DNA from: DATKDU01 sp035512595
Lineage (GTDB): Bacteria; Planctomycetota; Planctomycetia; Pirellulales; Pirellulaceae
NCBI GenBank assembly: GCA_035512595.1
Contig: DATKDU010000442.1
Span: 1-37,531 of the forward strand
Reading direction: 5' to 3'
Length of the DNA stretch: 37,531 nucleotides
Shown: positions 6,461-14,596 of the stretch, piece after piece
Position numbering within the stretch: position 1 is the stretch's first letter
Layout: every line of letters starts with the position of its first letter
The notes under the pieces: model-generated
The model's database searches: none
What the model saw: only the letters and a program-made list of their open reading frames with translations
Told to the model about the DNA's origin: nothing
Translations under genes and position numbers: made by a program

Positions 6461-9058
6461 ATGCATTTCTCGCTGTCAACCACTGGAGCGCTTCGCGCCG
6501 TCACGATTGGATTTTTCATCGCCCTGTTTGCCCTCGGCGGCCCTGTGGCGGCCCAGCAGCGGCTGGGGCCGTTCACGCAACCGCCGCGGAGCGTCCGCAG
6601 CCGGTCGATCGATCAGCAGCACGTGCGGCTGGAGTTCCGCTTTGATTGGGACCAGCAAAAGGTGCAGGCCAAAGCCATTCACACGCTGGCGCTCATCGCG
6701 CCGCAGAGCACGCTGGAGCTCGACGCGGCCGAGATGCAGATCATGCAAGCGACGCTGGCCCTTGACGAAGGTCACCAGCAGCCCCAGAAGCTCACCCACC
6801 GGCAGCAGGGGAATCAACTCGCAATCGAACTGGGCCGCGAGCTGCCGGCCGGCCAGAAGCTCCAGCTCGCCATCGAGTACACGATCGAAAAGCCGCGGCA
6901 CGGGTTTCACTTCGTCGTGCCCGATGAGAGCGAGCCGAACCAGCCGCGGATGATCTGGACGCAGAGCGAGCCGGAATTCGCCCGCTACTGGTTCCCCTGC
7001 TTCGACGCCCCCAATGACCGCCTGACGAGCGAAATCATCGCTACCGTTCCCAAGGACTACGAAGTCCTGTCCAACGGCACTCTCGAATCGCGAACCCCCG
7101 CGGGGGACGGCCAGGTGACCTGGCACTGGCATCAGGCGCAGTCGCACGTGCCTTACCTGCTGTCGGTGGTCGCCGGCGACTTTGACATCCTTGAGCAATC
7201 TTGGGACGGCATTCCGGTCCTGTCGTACGTCCCCACGGGGCGGCTGGCCGACGCACCGCGCAGTTTCGAGAAGACCCCCGCCATGTTGAAGTTCTTCTCC
7301 GAGAAGATCGGCGTCCGCTATCCGTGGCCGAAGTACGCCCAAATCTGCGTGGACGAATACGGCTGGGGAGGCATGGAGCACACCTCTGCGACGACGCTCA
7401 ACCTCGGCACGCTGCACGACGAGCGGGCCCATCACGACGTGTCGAGCATCAATCTGGTTGCCCACGAGCTGGCTCACCAGTGGTGGGGAAATCTGATGAC
7501 CTGCAAGGACTGGGGGGAGCTGTGGCTCAATGAGAGCTTTGCCACATACTTCGCCACCCTGTGGACCGAGCACGACGAAGGCTGGGATGAAGCGGCCTGG
7601 GAACGGCGCAACGAAGCGGAGAGTTACTTCGGCGAGGACGCCCGCTACCGCCGCAGCATCGTCAACTACCGCTACGACAACCCGATCAACATGTTTGACC
7701 GCCACTCGTACCCCAAAGGGAGCCGCGTCCTGCACATGCTCAGGTACGAATTGGGGGACGAGGCCTTCTGGCGGGCCATCCGCCGCTACGGCGAGTTCAA
7801 TCGCCATCGCGTCGTGGAAACGGCCGACCTGCGGATCGCCATCGAAGATGCCACCGGGCAGGGGATGAACTGGTTCTTCGACCAGTGGGTCCATCGCGGC
7901 GGGCATCCGGAATTCAACGTCGCGTGGGATTGGGATGCCGAGAGCAAGCAGGTCCGCGTCGTCGTCAAGCAGACGCAGAAGGTCGATGAGGTGACGCCCC
8001 TGTTTCGCACGTCGGCCGAAATCGAGCTGGGGTACTCGACATCGAATGCCGCGATGAAGCGCGTCAAGATCACCAAGGCCGAAGAGACCTTTCATTTCGA
8101 ATCGCCAGAGCGGCCGACGCGGGTCTGCTTCGACCCGCAGGACTGGATTCTGAAGAAGCTGGTGTTCGACAAGAGCAAGGAGGAGCTGCTCGACCAGCTC
8201 GCAAGCGATAAACACGCCTCCGCGCGGGTGCAGGCGCTGGCCGGTCTGGCCAGTCTCAAGGACCAGGCCGATGTGATTGCCGCCGTTGCTAGGGCGCTCG
8301 AAAGCGATCCGTTCTGGGGAGTGCGGCAGGAAGCGGCCAAAGTGCTGGGTAAAGCCAACACGGACGCGGCCCGGCAGGCGCTCGTCAAAGCGGCCCAGGG
8401 AGACGTCAAGTCGTTCGTCCGGCGGGATGCCATCAGCGCGCTGGGAAACTTCGCCCATGACGACAGCCGCGCTGTGGTCCGCGAAGTGATCGCCAAGGAT
8501 CCGTCTTATTTCGCCGTCGCCGAGGCGTTGCGGACGCTGCTCAAGATCGACCGCGACAAGTGCCGCGAGGCGCTGCTGGCGGCAGTGAAGCAGCCGAGCC
8601 ACGACGAAGTGATCCTGCGGGCGGCTTGCGACGGACTGATCGAGCTCAAGGACGCGTCGGTTGCCGAACAGCTCTCCGGCATGTTGAGCGAATCGCTGAC
8701 GCCGCAGCGGCGGGTGGCGATCGTGGCGGCACTGGCCCGGCTCAAGCCGCAGGACGCAGCCGCCCGGGCGCTCCTGGAAAAACAGCTCGACAACGACCGG
8801 GTCCAGGTCCGCCGCGCCGCCATCGACGCGCTCGCGGCACTGGGCGACGACGCCTCGATTGCCGCTCTGCAAACCCGCCGCGGCAAAGAGGAAGTCCCGC
8901 GGATGGTCACGGCGATCGACGAAGCGATCGGCAAGCTCCGCGAGAGAGGGAAGAGCCATGAAGAGCTGCGCAAGGAGCTCGACGAGCTGCGCAAGAAAAA
9001 CCAGGAGCTCGAGCAGCGACTCCAGAACGTGGAGAAGAAGGGGACGGCGGGGTCGTAG
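6461..9058 (+). CDS. Secreted M1 zinc aminopeptidase with C-terminal HEAT repeats
   Basis: An 865-residue protein with a Sec signal peptide (cut near PVAAQQ). The M1 peptidase core follows: an N-terminal beta domain, the substrate-recognition loop G303-GMEH (in place of the classic GAMEN), and the zinc site H335-ELA-H339 with E358 in NESFATYF, the family's HExxH-18-E spacing. From about residue 590 to 830 there are tandem HEAT-like helical repeats (ARVQALAGLASL, RRDAISALGNF, VRRAAIDALAAL). A charged coiled coil (EELRKELDELRKKNQELEQR) ends the protein. The start ATG 6461 follows a weak AAGG. It likely trims peptides in the periplasm; the repeats may replace the usual M1 C-terminal domain. Confidence 0.93.
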   Translation: MHFSLSTTGALRAVTIGFFIALFALGGPVAAQQRLGPFTQPPRSVRSRSIDQQHVRLEFRFDWDQQKVQAKAIHTLALIAPQSTLELDAAEMQIMQATLALDEGHQQPQKLTHRQQGNQLAIELGRELPAGQKLQLAIEYTIEKPRHGFHFVVPDESEPNQPRMIWTQSEPEFARYWFPCFDAPNDRLTSEIIATVPKDYEVLSNGTLESRTPAGDGQVTWHWHQAQSHVPYLLSVVAGDFDILEQSWDGIPVLSYVPTGRLADAPRSFEKTPAMLKFFSEKIGVRYPWPKYAQICVDEYGWGGMEHTSATTLNLGTLHDERAHHDVSSINLVAHELAHQWWGNLMTCKDWGELWLNESFATYFATLWTEHDEGWDEAAWERRNEAESYFGEDARYRRSIVNYRYDNPINMFDRHSYPKGSRVLHMLRYELGDEAFWRAIRRYGEFNRHRVVETADLRIAIEDATGQGMNWFFDQWVHRGGHPEFNVAWDWDAESKQVRVVVKQTQKVDEVTPLFRTSAEIELGYSTSNAAMKRVKITKAEETFHFESPERPTRVCFDPQDWILKKLVFDKSKEELLDQLASDKHASARVQALAGLASLKDQADVIAAVARALESDPFWGVRQEAAKVLGKANTDAARQALVKAAQGDVKSFVRRDAISALGNFAHDDSRAVVREVIAKDPSYFAVAEALRTLLKIDRDKCREALLAAVKQPSHDEVILRAACDGLIELKDASVAEQLSGMLSESLTPQRRVAIVAALARLKPQDAAARALLEKQLDNDRVQVRRAAIDALAALGDDASIAALQTRRGKEEVPRMVTAIDEAIGKLRERGKSHEELRKELDELRKKNQELEQRLQNVEKKGTAGS

Positions 9059-9132
9059 GCGGTGGAACCGGCCGGATGGAGAAGCTCAGCGGGTTCAACG
9101 CGGTTTCGCGAGTCAGGCCCGTTCCGTTATCG

Positions 9133-9214
9133 CACAGAGGCACAAAGGCACGGAGGCACAGAGCAGCAGTTTTTTCATGTCGTCTCTGTGCCTCTGCGCC
9201 TCGGTGACTCTGTG
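9133..9214. repeat. Imperfect inverted repeat with 31-bp arms
   Basis: The left arm at 9133-9163, rich in the unit GGCACA/CAGAGG, and the right arm at 9184-9214 are reverse complements at 26 of 31 positions, with a 20-base spacer that includes a run of six T. The arms are themselves internally repetitive (CACAGAGGCAC, CGGAGGCACAGAG). The element lies between the aminopeptidase stop and the CdiI-like gene, both on the plus strand. It may be an interspersed genomic repeat or a transcription terminator. Confidence 0.85.
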
Positions 9215-9259
9215 TAAAAGCGCAAGACGCTGCGTTCCTGATGAGTGGCGGACATAAAC

Positions 9260-9688
9260 ATGTCACGACATCAAAAGCGACTGCGGGATCCATTGCGTTA
9301 CTCTCTCACGCAGCTTGAGGAGGTCAATTGGGGCCCGCCTGATCACTCATCCTCATTGGTGCAGGATGTCCACCGATTGCGCGATGTGCCGCTTAAAGAC
9401 TTGAGCATCGGGGATATCCGGCTTTTGATCGGGCAGAGTGTCGGACTGCGGTATTTGGTCCCAGTTGCTTTGGATTCGCTCGAAAGGGATCCGTTGGCTG
9501 AAGGAACTTTTTACCGCGGCGACTTGCTAGTTTTCGTGACCAAGATTCCGCCATCTTTTTGGGATACGTACGCAAATCTCAAGTCGCGTGCCCGCGAGGT
9601 CGCAATGAATGTACTGGATTCGAATGACGCGGAAGTTTCCGACCACGTGAAGACGTCGCTTCAACGATTTCTGACTCTGACGAAATAA
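9260..9688 (+). CDS. CdiI-like contact-dependent inhibition immunity protein (orphan)
   Basis: A 142-residue protein from ATG 9260; GTG 9245 is an in-frame alternative and neither has a good ribosome binding site. The central segment (LRDVPLKDLSIGDIRLLIGQ, then GLRYLVPVAL, DPLAEGTFYRGDLL and PPSFW) matches what I remember of a family annotated as contact-dependent growth inhibition immunity proteins. These bind and neutralise a toxin domain delivered by a neighbouring cell. No CdiA/CdiB or other toxin gene is visible nearby. It sits between an inverted repeat and a convergent kinase gene 13 bases away, consistent with acquisition as a single immunity gene. Confidence 0.7.
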   Translation: MSRHQKRLRDPLRYSLTQLEEVNWGPPDHSSSLVQDVHRLRDVPLKDLSIGDIRLLIGQSVGLRYLVPVALDSLERDPLAEGTFYRGDLLVFVTKIPPSFWDTYANLKSRAREVAMNVLDSNDAEVSDHVKTSLQRFLTLTK

Positions 9689-9701
9689 CCATGAAGAAGA
9701 G

Positions 9702-10667
9702 TCACGCCGCGTCCGCTTCCGGAGGCCGGGGTTCTTCCTTGGATTCCGGCGGAGCAATGACTGCGACGCCCGGCAACTCAACTTCGAACACCGTCCCAGT
9801 TCCCCCCTCGCGGTCGCGGACGCGGATGCGGCCGCGGAGCCGCTCGACGAGCGTGCGGACGATGTACAGCCCCAGCCCCATCCCCGGCTTGTCGCGCTCC
9901 AACTCCGAGCCCAGCCGCACGAAGCGGCCGAAAATCTTCCGCCGCTGGGCCGTCGATATGCCGCGGCCGTTGTCGGTCACGTGGACGACGACCATGGCCG
10001 GCGGCTCCGGCCGGAGCGTGACCAGCACCCGCGGGCTCTCCTCGGCGGCATACTTGACCGCGTTGTCGATCAGGTTGCGAAAGATCAGCGACAGGTCCAT
10101 CGGCGTCGAATGGACGATGCACGGCATCAAGTCGAGCTGGACGACCTCCGCCGGCACCTGAAAGCGGAGGCAGACCTCCTCGGCACAACTGCGGAGGACG
10201 GCCGCCAGGTCCACATCCTCCGGCTCCGCCTCGGTGCGGTGCTTGTCGAGGCGGGCCGCATCGAGGAGGTGGTTGATCAGCGTGTCGAGCCGCTCGACGT
10301 CCTCGAGCATGTACTTGTGAAACGACGCCTGCTCCGCCGGATCGACCTGATGGCGGGCGAGCGTTTGCAGGTAGAGCTTGAGCGAGGCGATCGGGCTCTT
10401 CAGCTCGTGCGTCACGCTGTCGATGAAGTTCGACTGTCGCCGGCTCAGGTTGATCGCCTTGATCGACAGCGTGAGGTACATCACGACGCCGACGAGGACG
10501 AAGACGAGGAATGCGGCGCCGATGCCCAGCAGCGTCCAAGAGAGCCCGGCCCAGCCGTCGGCCGCCAGAAAGCTCAATAACACCCAGCCGACCAGGAGCA
10601 GCACGATCAGCACGATCATGATCACGCCCAGCGTGATCGGCCAGCGTAGTGATCGGCGTTCGAACAT
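9702..10667 (-). CDS. Membrane-bound sensor histidine kinase (orphan)
   Basis: A 321-residue kinase. Two membrane helices (about residues 11-35 and 45-66) enclose only a short external loop, so it has no large sensor domain. The dimerisation/phosphoacceptor box SVTHELKSP gives H87. The ATPase domain shows the N box NLIDNAVKY (N202), the G1 box D232-NGRG, an F box (KIFGRFVRLG) and the G2 box GMGLGLYI (262-269). A Pro/Glu-rich tail ends the protein. All catalytic motifs are intact. No response regulator is adjacent, so its partner is encoded elsewhere. It starts 7 bases from a heptamer array and is divergent from acpS. Confidence 0.92.
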   Translation of the reverse strand: MFERRSLRWPITLGVIMIVLIVLLLVGWVLLSFLAADGWAGLSWTLLGIGAAFLVFVLVGVVMYLTLSIKAINLSRRQSNFIDSVTHELKSPIASLKLYLQTLARHQVDPAEQASFHKYMLEDVERLDTLINHLLDAARLDKHRTEAEPEDVDLAAVLRSCAEEVCLRFQVPAEVVQLDLMPCIVHSTPMDLSLIFRNLIDNAVKYAAEESPRVLVTLRPEPPAMVVVHVTDNGRGISTAQRRKIFGRFVRLGSELERDKPGMGLGLYIVRTLVERLRGRIRVRDREGGTGTVFEVELPGVAVIAPPESKEEPRPPEADAA

Positions 10668-10673
10668 GGGGGA

Positions 10674-10904
10674 GGGTTCAGGGTTCAGGGTTCAGGTCAG
10701 AGAGCAGAGGTCAGAAGGCAGAAGACAGAAACCAACGGAAGTATCGAATCCATTTCATCATCGGCGCTGGGCCGAGATCAAGCAAGCTTGCTTGCACCAC
10801 TTCGTACCATCGCAGTGGTGGACTAAGCTATAGCCATGCGCAGCGCCCCCCTTGCTGGCTCCTGAACCCTGAACCCTGAACCCTGAACCCTGAACCCTGA
10901 ACCC
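10674..10904. repeat. Inverted pair of heptanucleotide arrays (GGGTTCA x3 / TGAACCC x6)
   Basis: Three exact copies of GGGTTCA at 10674-10694 and six exact copies of its complement TGAACCC at 10863-10904 flank about 168 bases of non-coding DNA. Directly after the left array comes a degenerate stretch with GAGGTCA-like units (10695-10730). The left array begins 7 bases from the histidine kinase start and the right array ends 5 bases before the acpS ATG. The arrays therefore occupy both leader regions and could pair with each other. I see no gene in the 242-base gap. Confidence 0.9.
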
Positions 10905-10909
10905 TCTCC

Positions 10910-11293
10910 ATGCAAGTCATCGGCATCGGCACCGACATCATCGAATGCCTCCGCATCGCCCAGATGATCGAGCGGCACGGGGAGCTGTTCCTGATGCGGG
11001 TCTTCACGCCCCACGAGATCGAGTACTGCTCCGCCCGCAAAGCGGCCACGCAACATTATGCCGGTCGGTTTGCGGCCAAAGAGGCGGTGCTCAAGGCCCT
11101 CGGCACCGGCTGGACCCGCGGCATTGGCTGGCAGGACATCGAGGTCCGCAATGAATTCGGCGGCCGTCCCCGGATCGCCTTGGCGGGCGGGGCTCGGGAG
11201 GTTTGCGAGCAACTCGGCATCGCCCAGATGTTGATCAGCATCTCGCACTGCCGCACGCACGCGACGGCGTATGCGCTGGCGGTGGGGAAGTAG
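10910..11293 (+). CDS. acpS: Holo-[acyl-carrier-protein] synthase
   Basis: A 127-residue protein of the usual AcpS length. It transfers the 4'-phosphopantetheine arm from coenzyme A to apo-ACP, activating fatty acid synthesis. The diagnostic motifs are complete: GIGTDIIE with the metal-binding Asp at residue 9, the signature RFAAKEAVLKALGTG, and SISHCR near the C-terminus. The start ATG 10910 lies immediately after the heptamer array, which leaves no space for a normal Shine-Dalgarno. It is convergent with topA across a perfect 22-bp inverted repeat. Confidence 0.95.
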   Translation: MQVIGIGTDIIECLRIAQMIERHGELFLMRVFTPHEIEYCSARKAATQHYAGRFAAKEAVLKALGTGWTRGIGWQDIEVRNEFGGRPRIALAGGAREVCEQLGIAQMLISISHCRTHATAYALAVGK

Positions 11294-11295
11294 GC

Positions 11296-11358
11296 CCCGT
11301 CTGCCGGACGGGACCTGCGAGCGATCCGCGCCAACACAGGTCCCGTCCGGCAGACGGG
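11296..11358. repeat. Perfect 22-bp inverted repeat between acpS and topA
   Basis: The arms at 11296-11317 and 11337-11358 are exact reverse complements over 22 bases, with a 19-base loop. The stem contains the further palindromic cores CCGTC and GTCCCGTC. It begins 2 bases after the acpS stop and ends 9 bases before the topA stop. No U-run follows on either strand, so if it terminates transcription it is not a classic intrinsic terminator. The stem strength and position still suit a two-way 3'-end stabiliser. Confidence 0.92.
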
Positions 11359-11367
11359 ACGTACAAC

Positions 11368-14157
11368 TTAGAACGGCGCGTCACCGGCTGCCGCCTGGCT
11401 CTTGGCCTTGGCGGCCGGCTTCTTCGCCCCCTTCGGAGCCTTCCCTTCTTTGGCCGTCTTTGCCTTGGGGGCCGCACTCGGTTTCTTGGGGGACGACTTG
11501 GGCGCATTCTTGGGCGCATTCTTGGGCGAAGACTTTCGCGCGGCCGTGCGTCCGCGGGCCGGGCGACGGCCGCCATCGGCCGCGACGCGCTGCGCCCGTT
11601 CCGCCAGAAGGACCAGCGCCTGGTCGAACGTCAGCGATTCCGGCGCGGCGTCCCTGGGCAAAGAAGCGTTGGTCGTGCCGTCGGTCACATAGGGACCGTA
11701 GCGGCCGTCGAGCAACTGGATCGGCTTGCCGGTAATGGGCGATGCCTCGAACGTCTTGAGCGGCGCCTTGGCCGCAGCCCGTCCGCGACCCTGGGCTTTC
11801 GGCTGGGCCAGCAGCTCCACCGCCTGCTCGAGCGTCACGTCGAGCGGCGAAATCTCCCGCGGCAGCGACCGCGTCTCGCTGCCGCACTTGATGTACGGCC
11901 CAAATTTGCCGCGCATCGCCTGCACGCTTTCCCCCAATTGCGGATGCGGCCCCAGATCGCGGGGGAAGGCGAGGAGCTTGAGGGCCAACTCCAGCGTCAC
12001 GTCCGTCGGCGACATTCCCTGCATCAGCGATCCGTACTTCTTCTCCTCGTCGTCGTTCTCGCCGAGCTGCACGTACGGCCCAAACCGGCCGCTCTTGAGA
12101 TAGATCGCTTTGCCGCTGGCCGGGTCGTGACCGATCGGCTCGTCGCCGACGGCGGCGTGATCGAGCATCTCCAGCGCCTTGGGCAGCTTCAGCTCATCGG
12201 GAGGCAAGTCGTCGGGGATGCTCGCTTTCCGCGCTCCTTGCTCCAGAAACGGCCCGTATTTGCCGACGCGGATGAAAACTTCCTCGCGATGCGGCCCTTC
12301 CGCTGGTTTGCCGAGCAAGAAGCGGCCCATTTCGCGAGGGTCGATCTCTTGCACCTTGCTTTCGAGCTGCGGCTTGAGCCCCGGCTGGCCGTTGCCAAAG
12401 TAGAAGCCTCGGAGGTAGGCGACGCTGTCCTGTTCCTTGCGGCTGATGGCGTCGAGCAGGTCTTCCATCTGCGCCGTGAACGCGTAATCGACGAGCGTCG
12501 GCAGGTGCATCTCCAGCAGCCGGCAGACGGAGAATGCCGTCCAGGTGGGGACGAGCGCGTTCCCCTTTTTGAAGACATACTTGCGGTGCAGGATCGTGTC
12601 GATGATCGAGGCGTAGGTGCTGGGGCGGCCGATTCCCTTTCCTTCCAGTTCGGCGGTCAGCGACGCTTCGCTGAATCGCGCCGGCGGCTGCGTCGTGTGC
12701 CCCTTCGAGAGCAGTTCGCGTGCCTCCAGGGGGTCATTCACGCCGACCGCGGGGAGCAATCGCTCCTGATTAGCCAGCTCGGCTCCCGGGTCGTCGGAGC
12801 CTTCCACATAGGCTCGCAGAAAGCCGGGGAAGTCGATCGTCTTGCCCGAAACTTGAAAGACCGCGTCCCCGCCTTCGATGGTCACCGTGATCGTGTGCCC
12901 GGTCGCGTCGGCCATTTGGCTGGCGATCGTCCGCTTCCAGATCAGATCGAATAAACGGAACTGGTCGTAGTTCAATTCCGGCTTGATGGCGTCGGGCAGC
13001 TTGAAGGGATGCCCCGCCGGGCGAATCGCTTCGTGGGCTTCCTGCGCGTTCTTGACCTTGGAACGATAAACTCGCGGTGCGGCGGGCAGAAATTGCCGGC
13101 CGTACTCCGCTTCGACCAGGTCGCGGGCCGCATCGATCGCCACCTGTGCCAGGTTCGTCGAATCGGTTCGCATGTAGGTGATGTAGCCGTTCTCGTACAA
13201 GCTCTGCGCGACGCTCATCGTGTGCCGGGCGGTGAAGCCAAGCTTGCGGTTGGCTTCCTGCTGGAGCGTGCTGGTCGTGAAGGGGGCGGCCGGCGATCGG
13301 CTGTACGGCTTGTCTTCCAGCGAGCCCACCACAAACTTCGCGCTTCCCAGCCGCTCGGCCAATTCCTTCGCCCCGGCCTCGTTGAGCAACAGCAGCTTGG
13401 GATCCTTGATCTTTCCCGTGGCTGCATCGAAATCCTTCCCCACCGGCACGCGCCGGCCATCGACACTCACCAGCTCGGCCTCGAACTCTTTGCCGTCGGC
13501 AGTGGCAAAGCGGCCGAGCAGGTCCCAGTAACTGGCCGAGACGAAGGCGATCCGCTGCCGCTCGCGCTCGACGATCAACCGCACGGCGACGCTTTGCACG
13601 CGGCCGGCCGACAGTTTTGGACCGACCTTCCGCCACAAAAGCTGCGAGACTTCATACCCATACAGCCGATCGAGAATCCGCCGGGTCTCCTGCGCCCGGA
13701 CGAGCGCGTCATCGATGTCCCGCGGATGGGACAGGGCCTCTAAAATGGCCTCTTCCGTGATCTCGTGAAACACGAGCCGCCGCACTGGTATTTTTGGTTT
13801 GAGCACCTCGCACAAGTGCCAACTGATCGCCTCTCCCTCGCGGTCTTCGTCCGTCGCCAGAAACAGCTCGCTGGCGTCCTTGAGAAGCGCCCGGAGCTTG
13901 CTGACCTGCTGCTTCTTGTCGGCGGGAATGATGTAAACAGGGGTGAAGTTATCGTCAACATTAACCCCCAGGTAGGACCACTTCTCCCCCTTGAATTCGG
14001 CGGGCATCTCTTTCGAACCCTGAGGCAGATCGCGGATGTGGCCAATGCTGGCCTCGACCGTGTAATCTCTACCCAGGAACTTGGAGATCGTCCGCGCCTT
14101 GGCGGGAGATTCGACGATCACCAGTGATTTTTGGCTTCCGGCCACTCGTTTTGCCAT
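11368..14157 (-). CDS. topA: DNA topoisomerase I (type IA)
   Basis: A 929-residue enzyme that relaxes negative supercoils. The Toprim domain shows VIVESPAKA (E16) and the acidic triad D103-E-D105-REGEA. The catalytic tyrosine is Y328 in GYITYMRTDSTN. The C-terminus lacks the CxxC zinc fingers of the E. coli enzyme and instead carries four repeats with cores KYGPFLEQG, RFGPYVQLG, KFGPYIKCG and RYGPYVTDG. A tail of about 65 residues rich in Lys, Ala and Pro resembles histone H1 tails and probably binds DNA non-specifically. ATG 14157 is chosen because the Toprim strand begins right after it; the frame is open further upstream. Confidence 0.97.
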   Translation of the reverse strand: MAKRVAGSQKSLVIVESPAKARTISKFLGRDYTVEASIGHIRDLPQGSKEMPAEFKGEKWSYLGVNVDDNFTPVYIIPADKKQQVSKLRALLKDASELFLATDEDREGEAISWHLCEVLKPKIPVRRLVFHEITEEAILEALSHPRDIDDALVRAQETRRILDRLYGYEVSQLLWRKVGPKLSAGRVQSVAVRLIVERERQRIAFVSASYWDLLGRFATADGKEFEAELVSVDGRRVPVGKDFDAATGKIKDPKLLLLNEAGAKELAERLGSAKFVVGSLEDKPYSRSPAAPFTTSTLQQEANRKLGFTARHTMSVAQSLYENGYITYMRTDSTNLAQVAIDAARDLVEAEYGRQFLPAAPRVYRSKVKNAQEAHEAIRPAGHPFKLPDAIKPELNYDQFRLFDLIWKRTIASQMADATGHTITVTIEGGDAVFQVSGKTIDFPGFLRAYVEGSDDPGAELANQERLLPAVGVNDPLEARELLSKGHTTQPPARFSEASLTAELEGKGIGRPSTYASIIDTILHRKYVFKKGNALVPTWTAFSVCRLLEMHLPTLVDYAFTAQMEDLLDAISRKEQDSVAYLRGFYFGNGQPGLKPQLESKVQEIDPREMGRFLLGKPAEGPHREEVFIRVGKYGPFLEQGARKASIPDDLPPDELKLPKALEMLDHAAVGDEPIGHDPASGKAIYLKSGRFGPYVQLGENDDEEKKYGSLMQGMSPTDVTLELALKLLAFPRDLGPHPQLGESVQAMRGKFGPYIKCGSETRSLPREISPLDVTLEQAVELLAQPKAQGRGRAAAKAPLKTFEASPITGKPIQLLDGRYGPYVTDGTTNASLPRDAAPESLTFDQALVLLAERAQRVAADGGRRPARGRTAARKSSPKNAPKNAPKSSPKKPSAAPKAKTAKEGKAPKGAKKPAAKAKSQAAAGDAPF
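11497..11530 (-). repeat. 12-bp tandem repeat in the topA tail
   Basis: CTTGGGCGCATT occurs twice in exact tandem (11497-11508, 11509-11520), followed by a third partial unit CTTGGGCGA. Read on the coding strand it yields the KNAP KNAP K part of the basic tail. The exact match at the DNA level suggests a recent duplication, so the tail length may vary between strains. Confidence 0.8.
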
Positions 14158-14596
14158 AGAAAAATAGGCTCTTTCGTGAGACTTGACCCCTACTCCCGGA
14201 CTACTCCCAGGTGCCCCGCAAGCCAACCTGTTTATCTGCCTCGCCCGACAGGTGACCTGAGCAGACTCCACCTGGATGCTGCAACCGGCCTGCGCGAAAC
14301 GGTTGCTACGACCGATTCCTACGGTCTTCCTACGGCCTGTGTCAAGGCGCGAGCGCCGTCCGCCAGCACTCTTTGGCGATCAGGAATACGATTCCAACAC
14401 GACGTTGGATGACGGTCAGTTGCACCCAGTGTACGCGACGTACGCGCCTACTGGGATTGAATTTACGGCGACGAACCCTACAATCGGAACGCTGGGGCGC
14501 TGCGACCAGCGGCGCAAAATTTTCTGGGGATTTGTTGGTCCAGGCGGACACTCTCCGTCCCTGGGAACCCCTCCTTTGAGGTATCACTCGCTTTTC
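14158..14596. other. Intergenic region between topA and the PpiD-like gene
   Basis: This 439-base divergent intergenic region must contain the promoters of both genes. Frames on both strands run open into it from the two genes, but they lack coding-like composition and plausible starts, so I treat it as non-coding. It contains a promoter-like pair for the plus strand (14457-14484) and a short direct repeat GTACGCG around 14431-14447. I see no other structure. Confidence 0.5.
14457..14484 (+). promoter_or_regulatory. Candidate sigma-70-type promoter
   Basis: TTGAAT at 14457-14462 and TACAAT at 14479-14484 are separated by 16 bases. Each differs from the consensus by one or two bases, and the pair stands out in GC-rich DNA. 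It would give a leader of about 105 bases for the PpiD-like gene. Planctomycete promoter rules are poorly known, so this remains a candidate. Confidence 0.4.

Noticed and set aside
10863..10904. CRISPR-like array
   Set aside because: The units are 7 bases in direct tandem with no spacers, and no cas genes are present.
11203..12954. A 583-codon plus-strand frame opposite topA, and similar long frames opposite the aminopeptidase and the PpiD-like gene
   Set aside because: All lie entirely over genes with complete motifs and show no domain, start signal or signal peptide of their own.
14276..14596. A 107-residue N-terminal extension of the PpiD-like protein
   Set aside because: It precedes the membrane anchor, lies in promoter DNA and has no protein-like composition.
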